A stretch of DNA of 64,000 nucleotides from Rhodococcus pseudokoreensis (GTDB lineage: Bacteria > Actinomycetota > Actinomycetes > Mycobacteriales > Mycobacteriaceae). The stretch spans positions 62,001 through 126,000 of the forward strand of contig NZ_CP070619.1 of NCBI RefSeq assembly GCF_017068395.1, written 5' to 3'. Below, piece by piece: positions 26,728 through 35,841 of the stretch. The notes below the pieces were generated by a model. The model was not told where the DNA came from and made no database searches. It saw only the letters and a list, made by a program, of their open reading frames with translations. How positions within the stretch are numbered: position 1 is the first letter of the stretch; the number at the start of each line of letters is the position of its first letter. A program made the translations under genes and the position numbers.

Positions 26728-28194
26728 TCAGGCTCGGACGGGCGCCGCGAGCTCGCGACGCGCAGGGAATCGCTCGAAGTCGGCGATGTCGGCGTCGGCG
26801 TACTGATCGGCGTGCTGCTGGCGGGTGAAGGGCCAGATGATGGCGACCCCGCCCTTGTCGGTGTACCAGTTGTCGCACAGCGAATAGGTGGTGCCCGGAA
26901 GCGCCGACCGAACGGTGTCGCAGAAGGCCGCGGTCGACTCCGCGGAAGGCGCCAGCGCCCGCCCTTCACGCTGCATGGTGTCCAGCAGCCGCATCAGGAA
27001 ACCGACCTCGTCACGAAGGCAGGTCGGGATGGCCACCGAGTTGACCGGGGCGAACGGGCCGTTGAGCAGGAAGAAGTTGGGCATGCCCGGCAGGCCCATG
27101 CCGCGGTAGCTGTAGACGCCGTCGGCCCACATCTCCTCGACGGTCAGGCCGCCGGGTCCGACGACCTCCATCGGCCGCATGTACGCGTGCGTGTCGAAGC
27201 CGGTCGCGTAGACGATCACGTCGAGCTCGTGCAGCGTGCCGTCGGGGTCCACGATGCCGTTCGGCTCGACCCGCTGCACGCCGCCGAAGACCGGTGTGAC
27301 GTTGGGACGCTGGACGACCTGGTAGTAGTCGGGCGACTTCGGGATCCGCTTGCAGCCCGGGGGGTCCTTCGGCGTGAGCTTGTCCCGCAGGACCGGGTCC
27401 GGGACGGCCTCGGCCAGCTCGTCGTAGAAGCGCTGGGTCTGGACCGTCCGCTCGTCGCCGGGGATCAGCCGCCAGGTCTCCGAGCCCTCGGTGGCCACGC
27501 GCAGCGCGGCGACCCGTCGGTCCCAGTAGCCGGCCAGCGCGGGCACCCGCAGCAGCACCCGCTCCAACGGCGAGATCTTCTTGTTCTGCCGGATCTGGAT
27601 CCATTGCGGCGTCCGGATGAAGTGCTTGACGTCGTGGTTCTGCTTGCCCAGCTCGCTGACGATCTGGATGCCGCTGGAACCGGTGCCCACGACGCCGATC
27701 CGCTTGCCGGTCAGGTCGACGCCGTGGTCCCACTCGGAGGAGTGCCAACTGTGGCCCTCGAACGTGTCGGTGCCCGGGAAGGTCGGTCGCTTGGGCACGT
27801 GCAGGAAGCCGGTCGCGGCGACGACGACGTCGAAGACCTCGGTGCTGCCGTCGGGCAGGGTGAGCGTCCAGGCGTCGTCCTCCCACTCGGCCTGCCGCAC
27901 CTCGGTGTTGAATCGTATGTGCCGGACGACGCCTTGCTCCCGCGCGAAGTCGGTCAGGTATCGGCGGATCTCCGAGCCCGGCGCATACCGCTTCGACCAG
28001 TAGTTCTTCCGCGCGAACGGGAACTCGTAGGAGCGGGTGATCACGTCGACGTGCAGACCCGGGTAGGTGTTGTCGTACCAGGTGCCACCGACGCCGGCCC
28101 GCTTCTCGAAGATCTGATATTCGATCCCTGCCTCGGCAAGGTGATGCGCGAGGAACAGCCCCGACATACCTGCACCAATGATGCCCACTCTCAC
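26728..28194 (-). CDS. Baeyer-Villiger-type flavin monooxygenase
   Basis: The 488-residue enzyme has an N-terminal FAD motif (GIIGAGMSGLFLA), the ring GVGGTWYDNTYPG, and the Baeyer-Villiger fingerprint FEGHSWHSSEWD at 145-156 followed by the NADPH motif VVGTGSSGIQI. Type I BVMOs insert oxygen next to a ketone, giving an ester or lactone, with NADPH and O2. The GTG at 28194 is preceded by GGGAGGTCAGTCCT; longer in-frame extensions have no family similarity. It is the first gene of an operon with CoA-transferase, thiolase-like and DUF35 genes, and is divergent from a second BVMO at 28445, so two ketone-oxidising steps are likely in the pathway. Confidence 0.9.
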   Translation of the reverse strand: MRVGIIGAGMSGLFLAHHLAEAGIEYQIFEKRAGVGGTWYDNTYPGLHVDVITRSYEFPFARKNYWSKRYAPGSEIRRYLTDFAREQGVVRHIRFNTEVRQAEWEDDAWTLTLPDGSTEVFDVVVAATGFLHVPKRPTFPGTDTFEGHSWHSSEWDHGVDLTGKRIGVVGTGSSGIQIVSELGKQNHDVKHFIRTPQWIQIRQNKKISPLERVLLRVPALAGYWDRRVAALRVATEGSETWRLIPGDERTVQTQRFYDELAEAVPDPVLRDKLTPKDPPGCKRIPKSPDYYQVVQRPNVTPVFGGVQRVEPNGIVDPDGTLHELDVIVYATGFDTHAYMRPMEVVGPGGLTVEEMWADGVYSYRGMGLPGMPNFFLLNGPFAPVNSVAIPTCLRDEVGFLMRLLDTMQREGRALAPSAESTAAFCDTVRSALPGTTYSLCDNWYTDKGGVAIIWPFTRQQHADQYADADIADFERFPARRELAAPVRA

Positions 28195-28444
28195 AGGACT
28201 GACCTCCCAGCTGCAACGTAACCTCGTTAGTAGCAGTACTATAACATGATTAGAAGATGGACTCAGACCAGACCACAAGGCCATCGACCCTGTGCCGCAA
28301 ACTGAGACATCGACCACTGCCTATTATGTTTTGAACTTATCCGACTGTGGTGTTTTGACCGAACTACCGGATAGCATTAGTGCTGGACTACCACGACTGG
28401 CCGCGCACGACCGCCCGTCGGCACCGACTTCTATTGGAGGAACC

Positions 28445-30097
28445 ATGACCGAGATCGCGACCAGGCCCGACGTGTCAGGAGGCCAGCCGGACGAGGCAGG
28501 AGTGCGCTCCTATGACGTCGTCATCGTCGGTGCCGGCCTGACCGGGATGTACCAGCTGAAGCTGGTGCGCGAGCTCGGTCGGTCGGTTCGGGTCATCGAG
28601 GCCGGCTCCGGCGTCGGCGGCACCTGGTACTGGAACGCCTACCCCGGCGCCCGGCTCGACTCGGAGTCGCATTCCTACCAGTACTCCTTCGACGAGGAGC
28701 TGCTCGAGGAGTGGCGCTGGAAGGAGATGTTCGCCGGTCAGCCCGAGCTCGAGTCGTACTACAACCACGTCGCGGACAAGCTCGACCTGCGTCGCGACAT
28801 CGACTTCGACACCCGGATCGAGAGCATGGTCTTCGACGAGGAGACCAACTCCTGGACGCTGCACTCGACGACAGGCGAGGTGTACCGCGCGCGCTTCGTG
28901 ATCATGGCGACCGGCATCCTCTCCGACCCGAACTTCCCGCGCATCCCCGGCCTGGATCGGTTCGAGGGTGAGTGGTACCACACTTCGTTGTGGCCCAAGG
29001 ACAAGCAGATCGGCTTCGAGGGCAAGCGGATCGCGGTGATCGGCACCGGCGCCACCGGCGTCCAGGTGATCCCCGAGGTCGCCAAGACAGCCGGCCACCT
29101 GACGGTCTTCCAGCGCACCGCCAACTGGGCCGTCCCGCTGCGTAACCGTCCGCTCTCCGACGACGACATGGCCACGATCCGCGCCGGCTACCCGGACATG
29201 TTCCCGTACCTGCGGCAGACCTTCAGTGGCTTCCTGCACAGCTGGGACCCGGTGAAGTCCACCGAGGTCGCGCCCGAGGTGCGCGACGCCCGCTACGAGG
29301 AGGCGTTCAACTCACCGGGCTTCACCAAGTGGATCGGCCTGTACAACGACCTGGCGTACGACGCCGAGGCGAACAAGGTCTACTGCGAGTTCCTCGCCGA
29401 GAAGATCCGCGAGCGGATCAACGACCCCGAGATCGCCGAGAAGCTGATCCCGAACGACCACTATTTCGGCACCAAGCGGGTGCCCTGCGAGACCAACTAC
29501 TACGAGACCTACAACAAGGACAACGTCGACCTGATCCTGCTGAAGGAGAACCCGATCACGGAGTTCACCGAGAAGGGCATCCTCACCGAGCAGGGCGAGG
29601 TCGAGGTGGACACGATCATCTTCGCCACCGGCTTCGACGCCTTCACCGGAGCACTGAACAAGATCGACATCCGTGGCCTCGGCGGGCAGACGATGCGCGA
29701 CAAGTGGAAGGACGGCCCGCACACATACATGGGCATGCAGGTCGCCGGCTTCCCGAACCTCTTCATCGAGGGTGGTCCGCACGGCAAGGGCGGCCACGGC
29801 AACGGCCCACGCTGCTCCGAGCCCGTTGTGGAGTGGGTCACCAAGGTCGTCGACGACTTCTTCGCCAAGGGCTGGAGCCGGATCGACGCCGACCCCGAGG
29901 CCGAGGCCGTCTGGACGAAGCAGGTCGCCGACACCGCCGCCGGCACACTGCAGGCGACTGCGAAGTCGATCTTCTTCGGCGACAACATCCCCGGGAAGCC
30001 CCGCGTCTACGTCGCCTACATCGGCTCGCTGCCGGAGTTCGTCCAGAACCTCGAGAACGCCCGCGACGACGACTACCGCGGCTTCCTCGTCCACTGA
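28445..30097 (+). CDS. Baeyer-Villiger monooxygenase (cyclohexanone monooxygenase-like)
   Basis: The 550-residue protein has FAD motif VVIVGAGLTGMY, GVGGTWYWNAYPGARLDSES and the fingerprint FEGEWYHTSLWP at 173-184. NADPH motif VIGTGATGVQVIPE and the C-terminal pattern of cyclohexanone/cyclopentanone monooxygenases follow. It should convert a cyclic ketone to a lactone. The ATG at 28445 follows a strong TTGGAGGAACC site; the longer frame upstream lacks similarity. It leads an operon with an epoxide hydrolase and a GMC oxidoreductase. A stem-loop after its stop may reduce downstream expression. Confidence 0.93.
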   Translation: MTEIATRPDVSGGQPDEAGVRSYDVVIVGAGLTGMYQLKLVRELGRSVRVIEAGSGVGGTWYWNAYPGARLDSESHSYQYSFDEELLEEWRWKEMFAGQPELESYYNHVADKLDLRRDIDFDTRIESMVFDEETNSWTLHSTTGEVYRARFVIMATGILSDPNFPRIPGLDRFEGEWYHTSLWPKDKQIGFEGKRIAVIGTGATGVQVIPEVAKTAGHLTVFQRTANWAVPLRNRPLSDDDMATIRAGYPDMFPYLRQTFSGFLHSWDPVKSTEVAPEVRDARYEEAFNSPGFTKWIGLYNDLAYDAEANKVYCEFLAEKIRERINDPEIAEKLIPNDHYFGTKRVPCETNYYETYNKDNVDLILLKENPITEFTEKGILTEQGEVEVDTIIFATGFDAFTGALNKIDIRGLGGQTMRDKWKDGPHTYMGMQVAGFPNLFIEGGPHGKGGHGNGPRCSEPVVEWVTKVVDDFFAKGWSRIDADPEAEAVWTKQVADTAAGTLQATAKSIFFGDNIPGKPRVYVAYIGSLPEFVQNLENARDDDYRGFLVH

Positions 30098-30113
30098 GAC
30101 CGCCCCCTCGACG

Positions 30114-30154
30114 GCGGGTCACGGGCCGTGATGTTGCTCCGGTCCGTGACCCGC
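30114..30154 (+). promoter_or_regulatory. intergenic stem-loop between BVMO and epoxide hydrolase
   Basis: Eleven-base arms GCGGGTCACGG (30114-30124) and CCGTGACCCGC (30144-30154) enclose a 19-base loop. The same strand continues with the next gene 38 bases later, so this may be a partial terminator or an mRNA-stability element rather than a full stop. Confidence 0.5.
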
Positions 30155-30192
30155 ACCCCACCATCTCCACCTCCCAGCTGCCCAGGAGCACC

Positions 30193-31377
30193 ATGACCTC
30201 GCCCGTTCCCTTCCGTGTCGACGTGTCCGACGAGGATCTCGCCGACCTCGACCGCCGGCTGGCGTCGACCCGGTTCGCGCCCGATGTCGGCAACGGCGAC
30301 GGCCGCTACGGAGTCTCCACCGAACGGCTGCGGGGCCTGGTCGAACACTGGCGCACCGGCTACGACTGGCGGGCCCAGGAGAGCGCCCTCAACCAGCTGC
30401 CCATGTTCCGCGTGGACATCGACGGCCAGCCGATCCACTACGTGCACGTCCGCGGCACCGGCCCCGCACCGACGCCGCTCTTGCTCACCCACGGCTTCCC
30501 GTGGACGTTCTGGGACTTCCACCGGATGATCGGCCCGCTCACCGACCCGGCCTCCTTCGGCGGGGATCCCGCCGACGCGTTCGACGTGGTCATCCCCTCG
30601 CTACCGGGCTTCGCTTTCTCCTCGCCGTTGAGCCGCCCGGGCCTCAACTTCGTCACCACCGCGGACCTGTGGGTGCGGCTGATGCGCGACGTCCTCGGCT
30701 ACGAGCGGTTCGCAGCGCACGGGGGTGACTGGGGCGCCCAGGTCACTGCACAGCTCGGCCACAAGTACGCCGACAATCTGCTCGGCATCCACCTCACCAG
30801 CCTGATCTCGTTCCCCGCCGGCTGGAACTCCGATCGGCCGTGGAACCTGCTCCAGAAGGCGGCGGACGCGGCCACCCCGGAGAACCGCGCCGCGGTGGTG
30901 GCGTGGGAGAAGCGCCGGGTCGGCCACCTCGTGCCGCAGATCGTGCATCCGCAGACCATCGCGCACGGGATGAACGACTCCCCCGCAGGCCTGCTCGCCT
31001 GGCTCACCGAACGCAGGCTCGCCTGGATGGACCCGGCACAGCCGCTCGAGGACGTCTTCTCCCCGGACTTCCTGATCACCTCGACGATGCTCTACTGGAT
31101 CACCCAGAGCTACCCCAGCGCGGCGCGGTTCTACTACGAGGCGGCCACCAATCCGTGGCAGCCGGCCCATGACCGCACGCCGGCAATCCAGGCCCCGGCC
31201 GGTCTGTCGATCTTCCGCGACGACAACCCGCCGGGGGCCTCGTTCGATTGGCTGCCCGCCATGTACGCCGAGATCGCCCACCAGCGGGTGCACGAGGTCG
31301 GCGGCCACTTCGGCGCGATGGAGCGACCCGACGACGTGGTGACCGACATCCGCGACACCTTCCGCAACCTGCGCTGA
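30193..31377 (+). CDS. epoxide hydrolase (EPHX1-like), second paralogue
   Basis: The 394-residue enzyme has the EHN cap (VPFRVDVSDEDLADLDRRLA), HGFPWTFWDFH (100-110) for the oxyanion hole, nucleophile Asp179 in AAHGGDWGAQV, and catalytic His about residue 372 in GGHFGAMERPDD. It should hydrolyse an epoxide to a diol. The ATG at 30193 follows CCCAGGAGCACC. It lies between a BVMO and a GMC oxidoreductase, which could oxidise the resulting alcohol. It is a diverged paralogue of the enzyme at 15660-16805, so two separate epoxide-opening steps or two substrates are expected. Confidence 0.88.
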   Translation: MTSPVPFRVDVSDEDLADLDRRLASTRFAPDVGNGDGRYGVSTERLRGLVEHWRTGYDWRAQESALNQLPMFRVDIDGQPIHYVHVRGTGPAPTPLLLTHGFPWTFWDFHRMIGPLTDPASFGGDPADAFDVVIPSLPGFAFSSPLSRPGLNFVTTADLWVRLMRDVLGYERFAAHGGDWGAQVTAQLGHKYADNLLGIHLTSLISFPAGWNSDRPWNLLQKAADAATPENRAAVVAWEKRRVGHLVPQIVHPQTIAHGMNDSPAGLLAWLTERRLAWMDPAQPLEDVFSPDFLITSTMLYWITQSYPSAARFYYEAATNPWQPAHDRTPAIQAPAGLSIFRDDNPPGASFDWLPAMYAEIAHQRVHEVGGHFGAMERPDDVVTDIRDTFRNLR

Positions 31378-31397
31378 GAGCGCCGAAAGGACACCGC

Positions 31398-33023
31398 ATG
31401 CCCCGCCCACCGAAGTCCACGAGCTTCGACTACATCATCGTCGGCGCCGGCGCGGCCGGTTGCCTCCTGGCCAACCGGCTCACCGAGGACCCGCGCAACG
31501 CCGTACTGCTCATCGAGGCGGGCGGCGGCGACGCGAACCTGATCCACCTGGTGCCGAAGGGTTTCTACTTCACCCTCACCAACCCCAAGTACTCCAAGAC
31601 GTTCGCAACGGTGCAGTTCCCCGACGGCCACGTAGAGCACTTGCCGCGCGGCCGGGTGATCGGCGGCTCGACGACCATCAACGGCATGGTCTGGAACCGC
31701 GGCTGGGCCAACTCCTACGACACCTGGGAGAAGGCCGGGAACACCGGCTGGAACTGGCAGCGGTTCCTCGACGCCTTCCGCAAGATGGAGCGCCACGAGT
31801 TGGGGCCCAGCGCCACCCGCGGCGGTGCGGGCGCGGTCGACATCGAGATCGCCGGCCCCCGCGAGGCCACCTGCGACGCACTGATCGCATCCTTCGCGCA
31901 GAGCGGGGTGCCGTTCGAGGAGGATATGAACGGTAGCGGCGGCGAGCGCACGTCGTACGTCGCCTCCAACACCCGCAAGGGCACCCGGATGAGCGCGGCG
32001 CGCGCCTACCTACGCCCGGCACGGCGCCGCAAGAACCTGACCGTCGCCGCCCACACCGAGGCCGAGCAGCTGGTGCTGGACGGCACCCGCGTCACCGGCG
32101 TCTCCTGCCGGCGAAAGGACAGCAGCCTGGTCACGTACACCGCGCGCCGCGAGGTGCTGGTCACCGGCGGCGCCTTCGACTCACCGCTGCTGCTGGAGCG
32201 CTCCGGCATCGGCAACCCGAAGATCCTGGCGAAGGCCGGTGTGAAGTGCCGCGTGGCCAGCCCCAAGGTCGGGGAGAACTTCAAGGAACACCGCGGCATC
32301 CTGCTGCAGTACCGGCTCGCCGGGGTCAAGGGTTACAACACCGAGGCCTCCTCCACCCCCCGCTACCTGTGGTCCGGCTTCAAATACCTGCTCACCCGTC
32401 GCGGCATGGTCGCGCACGGCGGCTACGCGCTGAGCGCGATCTACAAGTCGGACCCGACCTCGGAGTATCCCGACACCCAGTGCTTCTTCACCCCGATCTC
32501 CACCTCGGACGTCAATCCGATGACCGGCCGGATGGTGGTCGACAAGTTCCCCGGCGCCAAGTACGTCGCGCTCCCGATGTACCCGACCAGTCAGGGCTCG
32601 CTGCACATCACCGGCCCCGGGCTGGACTCCGTACCGCGGCTCGAGCCCAACTTCCTCAGCACCGAGGAGGACCGGCGGATGCTGGTCAAGGCGCTGCGCA
32701 AGGCGCGCGAGATCACCGCCACCGCGCCGTTCGCCAAGTACGTCGTCGAGGAACTCCAGCCCGGCCCGCAGATCGCCGAGGACGACGAGATCATCCAGTA
32801 CGGCATCAACCAGGGCAACGCAGGCGCACACGGCCTGGGCACCTGCGCGATGGGCCCCGACGAGGACGACGTGGTCGACGCCTCGCTGCGGGTCCGGGGC
32901 ACGCAGGGCCTGCGGGTGATCGACGCGTCGGTCTTCCGGGATCAGCCGTCGGGCAACAACAATGCGCCCACGATGGCGCTGGCCTGGATCGCGGCCGACA
33001 TCATCCTGGCCGAGCGGCGCTGA
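31398..33023 (+). CDS. GMC-family FAD oxidoreductase
   Basis: The 541-residue flavoenzyme has the dinucleotide motif YIIVGAGAAGCLLANRL (residues 12-28), GGSTTINGMVWNRG for FAD contact, and the C-terminal active-site pattern HGLGTCAMG then SGNNNAPTMALAWIAADI. GMC enzymes oxidise primary or secondary alcohols to aldehydes or ketones. ATG 31398 follows a GAAAGGA site; in-frame upstream codons belong to the end of the epoxide-hydrolase gene. No signal peptide is visible, so it probably acts in the cytoplasm as a dehydrogenase on a pathway alcohol. It is the last gene of its operon, closed by a very strong terminator. Confidence 0.9.
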   Translation: MPRPPKSTSFDYIIVGAGAAGCLLANRLTEDPRNAVLLIEAGGGDANLIHLVPKGFYFTLTNPKYSKTFATVQFPDGHVEHLPRGRVIGGSTTINGMVWNRGWANSYDTWEKAGNTGWNWQRFLDAFRKMERHELGPSATRGGAGAVDIEIAGPREATCDALIASFAQSGVPFEEDMNGSGGERTSYVASNTRKGTRMSAARAYLRPARRRKNLTVAAHTEAEQLVLDGTRVTGVSCRRKDSSLVTYTARREVLVTGGAFDSPLLLERSGIGNPKILAKAGVKCRVASPKVGENFKEHRGILLQYRLAGVKGYNTEASSTPRYLWSGFKYLLTRRGMVAHGGYALSAIYKSDPTSEYPDTQCFFTPISTSDVNPMTGRMVVDKFPGAKYVALPMYPTSQGSLHITGPGLDSVPRLEPNFLSTEEDRRMLVKALRKAREITATAPFAKYVVEELQPGPQIAEDDEIIQYGINQGNAGAHGLGTCAMGPDEDDVVDASLRVRGTQGLRVIDASVFRDQPSGNNNAPTMALAWIAADIILAERR

Positions 33024-33045
33024 CCGCGACACGAACCGAAAGGAA

Positions 33046-33076
33046 GGAGCCCGGGCCATCGGCCCGGGCTCCTTTT
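33046..33076 (+). terminator. Rho-independent terminator of the BVMO-EH-GMC operon
   Basis: GGAGCCCGGGCC (33046-33057) pairs perfectly with GGCCCGGGCTCC (33061-33072) across a three-base loop and is followed by TTTT. This is a textbook intrinsic terminator 22 bases after the stop codon. Confidence 0.9.
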
Positions 33077-33109
33077 CGTTCATACGGTCTGGTTCATACC
33101 GTCCGGCTC

Positions 33110-33137
33110 GGCGGCGAGTCCTACCGGACTCGCCGCC
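33110..33137 (-). terminator. terminator-like palindrome for the P450-ferredoxin operon
   Basis: Twelve-base arms GGCGGCGAGTCC (33110-33121) and GGACTCGCCGCC (33126-33137) with a four-base loop lie seven bases after the ferredoxin stop on the minus strand. Together with the neighbouring stem-loop it isolates two convergent operons. Confidence 0.7.
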
Positions 33138-33143
33138 GAAGCC

Positions 33144-33371
33144 TCAGGACAGTTCGAGTCTGATCGCGCCCTCCGGGCAGGCGGCCGCGACATCTTCGGC
33201 CGCGCCGCGCTCGTCGAGGCCGATCGCGACGTCCTTCACCTGGCCGTAGCCGATGTCGTCGGTGTCGAACCAGGTGGGCGCGAGCGTGTAGCAGCGGCCG
33301 TGGCCGACGCACAGGTCGGTGTCGATGCGCAGTCGCAGGCACTGCTTCTCGTCGGTGGTGCTCTCGGTCAT
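33144..33371 (-). CDS. [3Fe-4S]-type ferredoxin
   Basis: The 75-residue ferredoxin has CVGHGRC and a distal CP (AAACPEGAIRLEL), three cluster cysteines with His at the variable site. It lies 48 bases downstream of a P450 on the same strand and should be its electron donor, being recharged by a reductase encoded elsewhere in the locus (the FprB type at 18061 or the iron-sulfur flavoprotein at 58564). It is complete and of normal length. Confidence 0.9.
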   Translation of the reverse strand: MTESTTDEKQCLRLRIDTDLCVGHGRCYTLAPTWFDTDDIGYGQVKDVAIGLDERGAAEDVAAACPEGAIRLELS

Positions 33372-33419
33372 CGTGCTTCCCTTTCGTGAAGTCGGGTGTC
33401 GGAGTCGGGTGCGCCCGCC

Positions 33420-34631
33420 TCAGCGGGAAGCGACCTCGAACTCGAGGGGCAGGTGGAGGAGCTGCTGCATGAAGCTGCCGTAGCGGAAGTTCTCGACGAA
33501 GTCGTCGGGCATCCGGTACTCCCCGATCCGCTCGTGCCAGACCTCGAGCCCGATGCGCATCTCCAGGCGGGCGACGTGCGAGCCCAGGCAGCGGTGCACG
33601 CCGAGGCCGAAGGCCGAGTGCGGAACCCCGGTTCGGGTCAGCTGTACGTCGGGGGCCAGCTGTCGGTCCGCGCCGCAGCGGGCGATGAAGATCCGGTCGC
33701 CGGCCTTGACCGGGAACCCGTTGATCTCGGCATCCTGCTTGGCCACCCGGCCTGCCGAGCCGCCCGTGTTGTAGAAGCGCATCAGCTCCTCGATCGCGCC
33801 CGGGATCCGTCCAGGGTCGTCGATGAGGAACTGTCGATCCGCACGGTTTCTGGCGAGGTGCCACATGATGAAGCCGAGCTGACTGGACGTGGTCTCCTGG
33901 CCGGCGATGAACGCGAGCTTCGCCATCCCGACGAGCAGGTCCTCGGGGATCTCCTCGCCGTCGACGCGCATGTTCACGAAGGCGGTGGCCAGGTCACCAG
34001 GCTGCGGGTTGGCGCGCCGGTCGTGCATCGCGCCGCGCACGATCGTGTCGATCTGCGACTCGATGTCGTCGCGCTCCTCCTGGGTGGGAAACTCGAAGGT
34101 GGCGCGCTCGGCGAGGTGGAACATCCGGTCGACGTCCTCGGTGCCGATGCCCAGCCACTCGAGGAAGAAGAGCGCCGGCAGCTTGGCGGCGAAGTCCTTG
34201 GCGTAGTCGCAGCTGCCCTTGGCCACGATCGAATCGATCAGCTCGTGGCAGATCTCGCTGATGCGTGGCTCGAGGTGGGCCACGGCCTTCGGCCCGAACA
34301 GCGGCGCGAGCGCCCTGCGGTACTTGGTGTGGACCGGCGGGTCCATGGTGATCGGCGGGACGTCGAGGATGACCTCCTGCTTGGTGTAGACGATCGAGCT
34401 CGGCAGGTTCGACCAGGTGTGCGGGTCCTGCAGCACGTGCTTGACCGTGTCGTAGTCTGCGGCAACCAGATAGCCGCGGTTGACCGGGCTGTAGAACAGG
34501 CCGCCGACCTTGGTCGCCTCATCCCAGACAGCGAAGGGGTCGAGGCCCAGTCGCTCGTCGGTCTCCAGGTCGAGGCGATGGATCGGCAGACCGTTGGTCT
34601 CCGCTCGTTCCAGCATCGATGTCATTGTCAA
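33420..34631 (-). CDS. cytochrome P450 with canonical I-helix
   Basis: The 403-residue P450 has the standard acid-alcohol pair in the I-helix (A243-G-Q-E246-T247-T), E282-x-x-R285 and the heme loop FGLGVHRCLG with Cys348. It is the only one of the four P450s in the window with the canonical Glu-Thr pair. The start could be either of two ATGs six bases apart (34631 or 34625). A perfect inverted repeat 12-38 bases upstream (34643-34669) is a likely operator. It is co-transcribed with the downstream ferredoxin. The substrate is unknown. Confidence 0.93.
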   Translation of the reverse strand: MTMTSMLERAETNGLPIHRLDLETDERLGLDPFAVWDEATKVGGLFYSPVNRGYLVAADYDTVKHVLQDPHTWSNLPSSIVYTKQEVILDVPPITMDPPVHTKYRRALAPLFGPKAVAHLEPRISEICHELIDSIVAKGSCDYAKDFAAKLPALFFLEWLGIGTEDVDRMFHLAERATFEFPTQEERDDIESQIDTIVRGAMHDRRANPQPGDLATAFVNMRVDGEEIPEDLLVGMAKLAFIAGQETTSSQLGFIMWHLARNRADRQFLIDDPGRIPGAIEELMRFYNTGGSAGRVAKQDAEINGFPVKAGDRIFIARCGADRQLAPDVQLTRTGVPHSAFGLGVHRCLGSHVARLEMRIGLEVWHERIGEYRMPDDFVENFRYGSFMQQLLHLPLEFEVASR

Positions 34632-34642
34632 ACCTTTTCCGT

Positions 34643-34669
34643 ATTATGTTTATTTTTATCTAACATAAT
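34643..34669. promoter_or_regulatory. inverted repeat upstream of the P450 gene
   Basis: ATTATGTT (34643-34650) and AACATAAT (34662-34669) are perfect inverted arms separated by 11 A/T-rich bases, immediately upstream of the P450 start at 34631. The low GC content stands out in this locus. A repressor operator overlapping the core promoter is the natural reading. Confidence 0.55.
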
Positions 34670-34711
34670 TGATTGTAAGCAAGAACACAATTACACCGGA
34701 AGGTGACGCCC

Positions 34712-35779
34712 TCACCGGGCGATCCGGTCGTACATGCCTGCGGAGCGGTACGAGCGAGCCATCGGGCTGGCCAGATAGTGATGCGGATACGCCAGCGGCA
34801 CGGCACTCGCCTCGTCGAGCCGAGCCACCTGCTCCGGCGTCAACGCCAGCCGCAGACACCCGAAGTTGTCGCGCAACTGGCCCGCACTGGTGGCACCCAC
34901 GATCGGCACCACGTGGACCTCCCGGTGACGCAGCCACGCCAGCGCGAGCTGGGCCGGGGTCACGCCGAGCTCGGCGGCCATAGCGACCAGAGTCTCGACG
35001 ACCGGGCCCGCAGCGCTGCCATGGGGGTCGGCCCACGCCATCGCCGGAGAGCCCCACACCTCGCTGGACAGCCTCGAGTCACGTCCGCCGCCGCCGGCGT
35101 ACTTGCCGGTGAGGAGACCGTTCTTCAGCGGTGACCAGGCCAGCACGCTGAGCCCGAGTTCGGCCGCCATCGGCAAGTACTCGGCCTCGGCGCTGCGGCC
35201 GAGCAGGCTGTACTCGATCTGCAGGCCGACGTACCGAGTCCAGCCGCGCAGCTCGGCCAGGGTGTTGGCGCGGGCGATCACCCAGGCCGGGGTGTTGGAG
35301 ACACCGACGTAGAGGACCTTGCCCGCGCGCACCAGGTCGTCGAGACCGCGCATCACCTCCTCGACCGGCGTGAGCAGATCCCAGGAGTGGACGACGTACA
35401 GGTCGAGATGGTCGGTGCCCAGGCGGCGCAGAGATGCCTCGACCGACGCGATCATGTTCTTGCGCTGGTTGCCGCCGGCGTTGGGGTCGCCGTTGCCGGG
35501 CGCGGCGTTGGTGTACTTCGAGGCGATCACCACCTCGTCACGGTGACCCGCGACCAGCTCGCCGACGATCCGTTCGCTCGCGCCGGCGGCGTACTGGTTG
35601 GCGGTGTCGAGATAGTTGCCGCCCGCCTCGCGGTACAGCTCGTACAGCTCGCGGGCCGTCTGCTCCTCGACTCCCCAGCCGGTGGTGGCCCCGAAGGTCA
35701 TCGTGCCGAGGGCCAGATCGGAGACCCGCAGGCCGCTGCGGCCCAGGAGGCGGTAGTTCATCACAGGTAAGTCGCTCAT
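34712..35779 (-). CDS. aldo/keto reductase
   Basis: The 355-residue protein has the complete AKR tetrad Asp58 (NYLDTANQY), Tyr63, Lys88 (VVIASKY) and His131 (LYVVHSWD), plus a NADPH-binding end (VHVVPIVGATSAGQLRDN). It reduces or oxidises a carbonyl/alcohol pair with NADP(H). ATG 35779 is chosen because MSDLPVMNYRLLGRSGLRVS is a family-like beginning; another ATG at 35806 would add nine residues. It is divergent from a SnoaL-like gene at 35842, and the short gap must hold both promoters. Confidence 0.88.
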   Translation of the reverse strand: MSDLPVMNYRLLGRSGLRVSDLALGTMTFGATTGWGVEEQTARELYELYREAGGNYLDTANQYAAGASERIVGELVAGHRDEVVIASKYTNAAPGNGDPNAGGNQRKNMIASVEASLRRLGTDHLDLYVVHSWDLLTPVEEVMRGLDDLVRAGKVLYVGVSNTPAWVIARANTLAELRGWTRYVGLQIEYSLLGRSAEAEYLPMAAELGLSVLAWSPLKNGLLTGKYAGGGGRDSRLSSEVWGSPAMAWADPHGSAAGPVVETLVAMAAELGVTPAQLALAWLRHREVHVVPIVGATSAGQLRDNFGCLRLALTPEQVARLDEASAVPLAYPHHYLASPMARSYRSAGMYDRIAR

Positions 35780-35841
35780 CCGGCCACGATAGCGCCCGAA
35801 AGCCATTGTATGACAACTTCAACATCATTACCGTCATCGCT

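Noticed and set aside
25279..28221. A 980-codon open frame on the plus strand
   Set aside because: It is antisense to the CoA-transferase and BVMO genes, contains no recognisable domain, and arises from high-GC codon bias.
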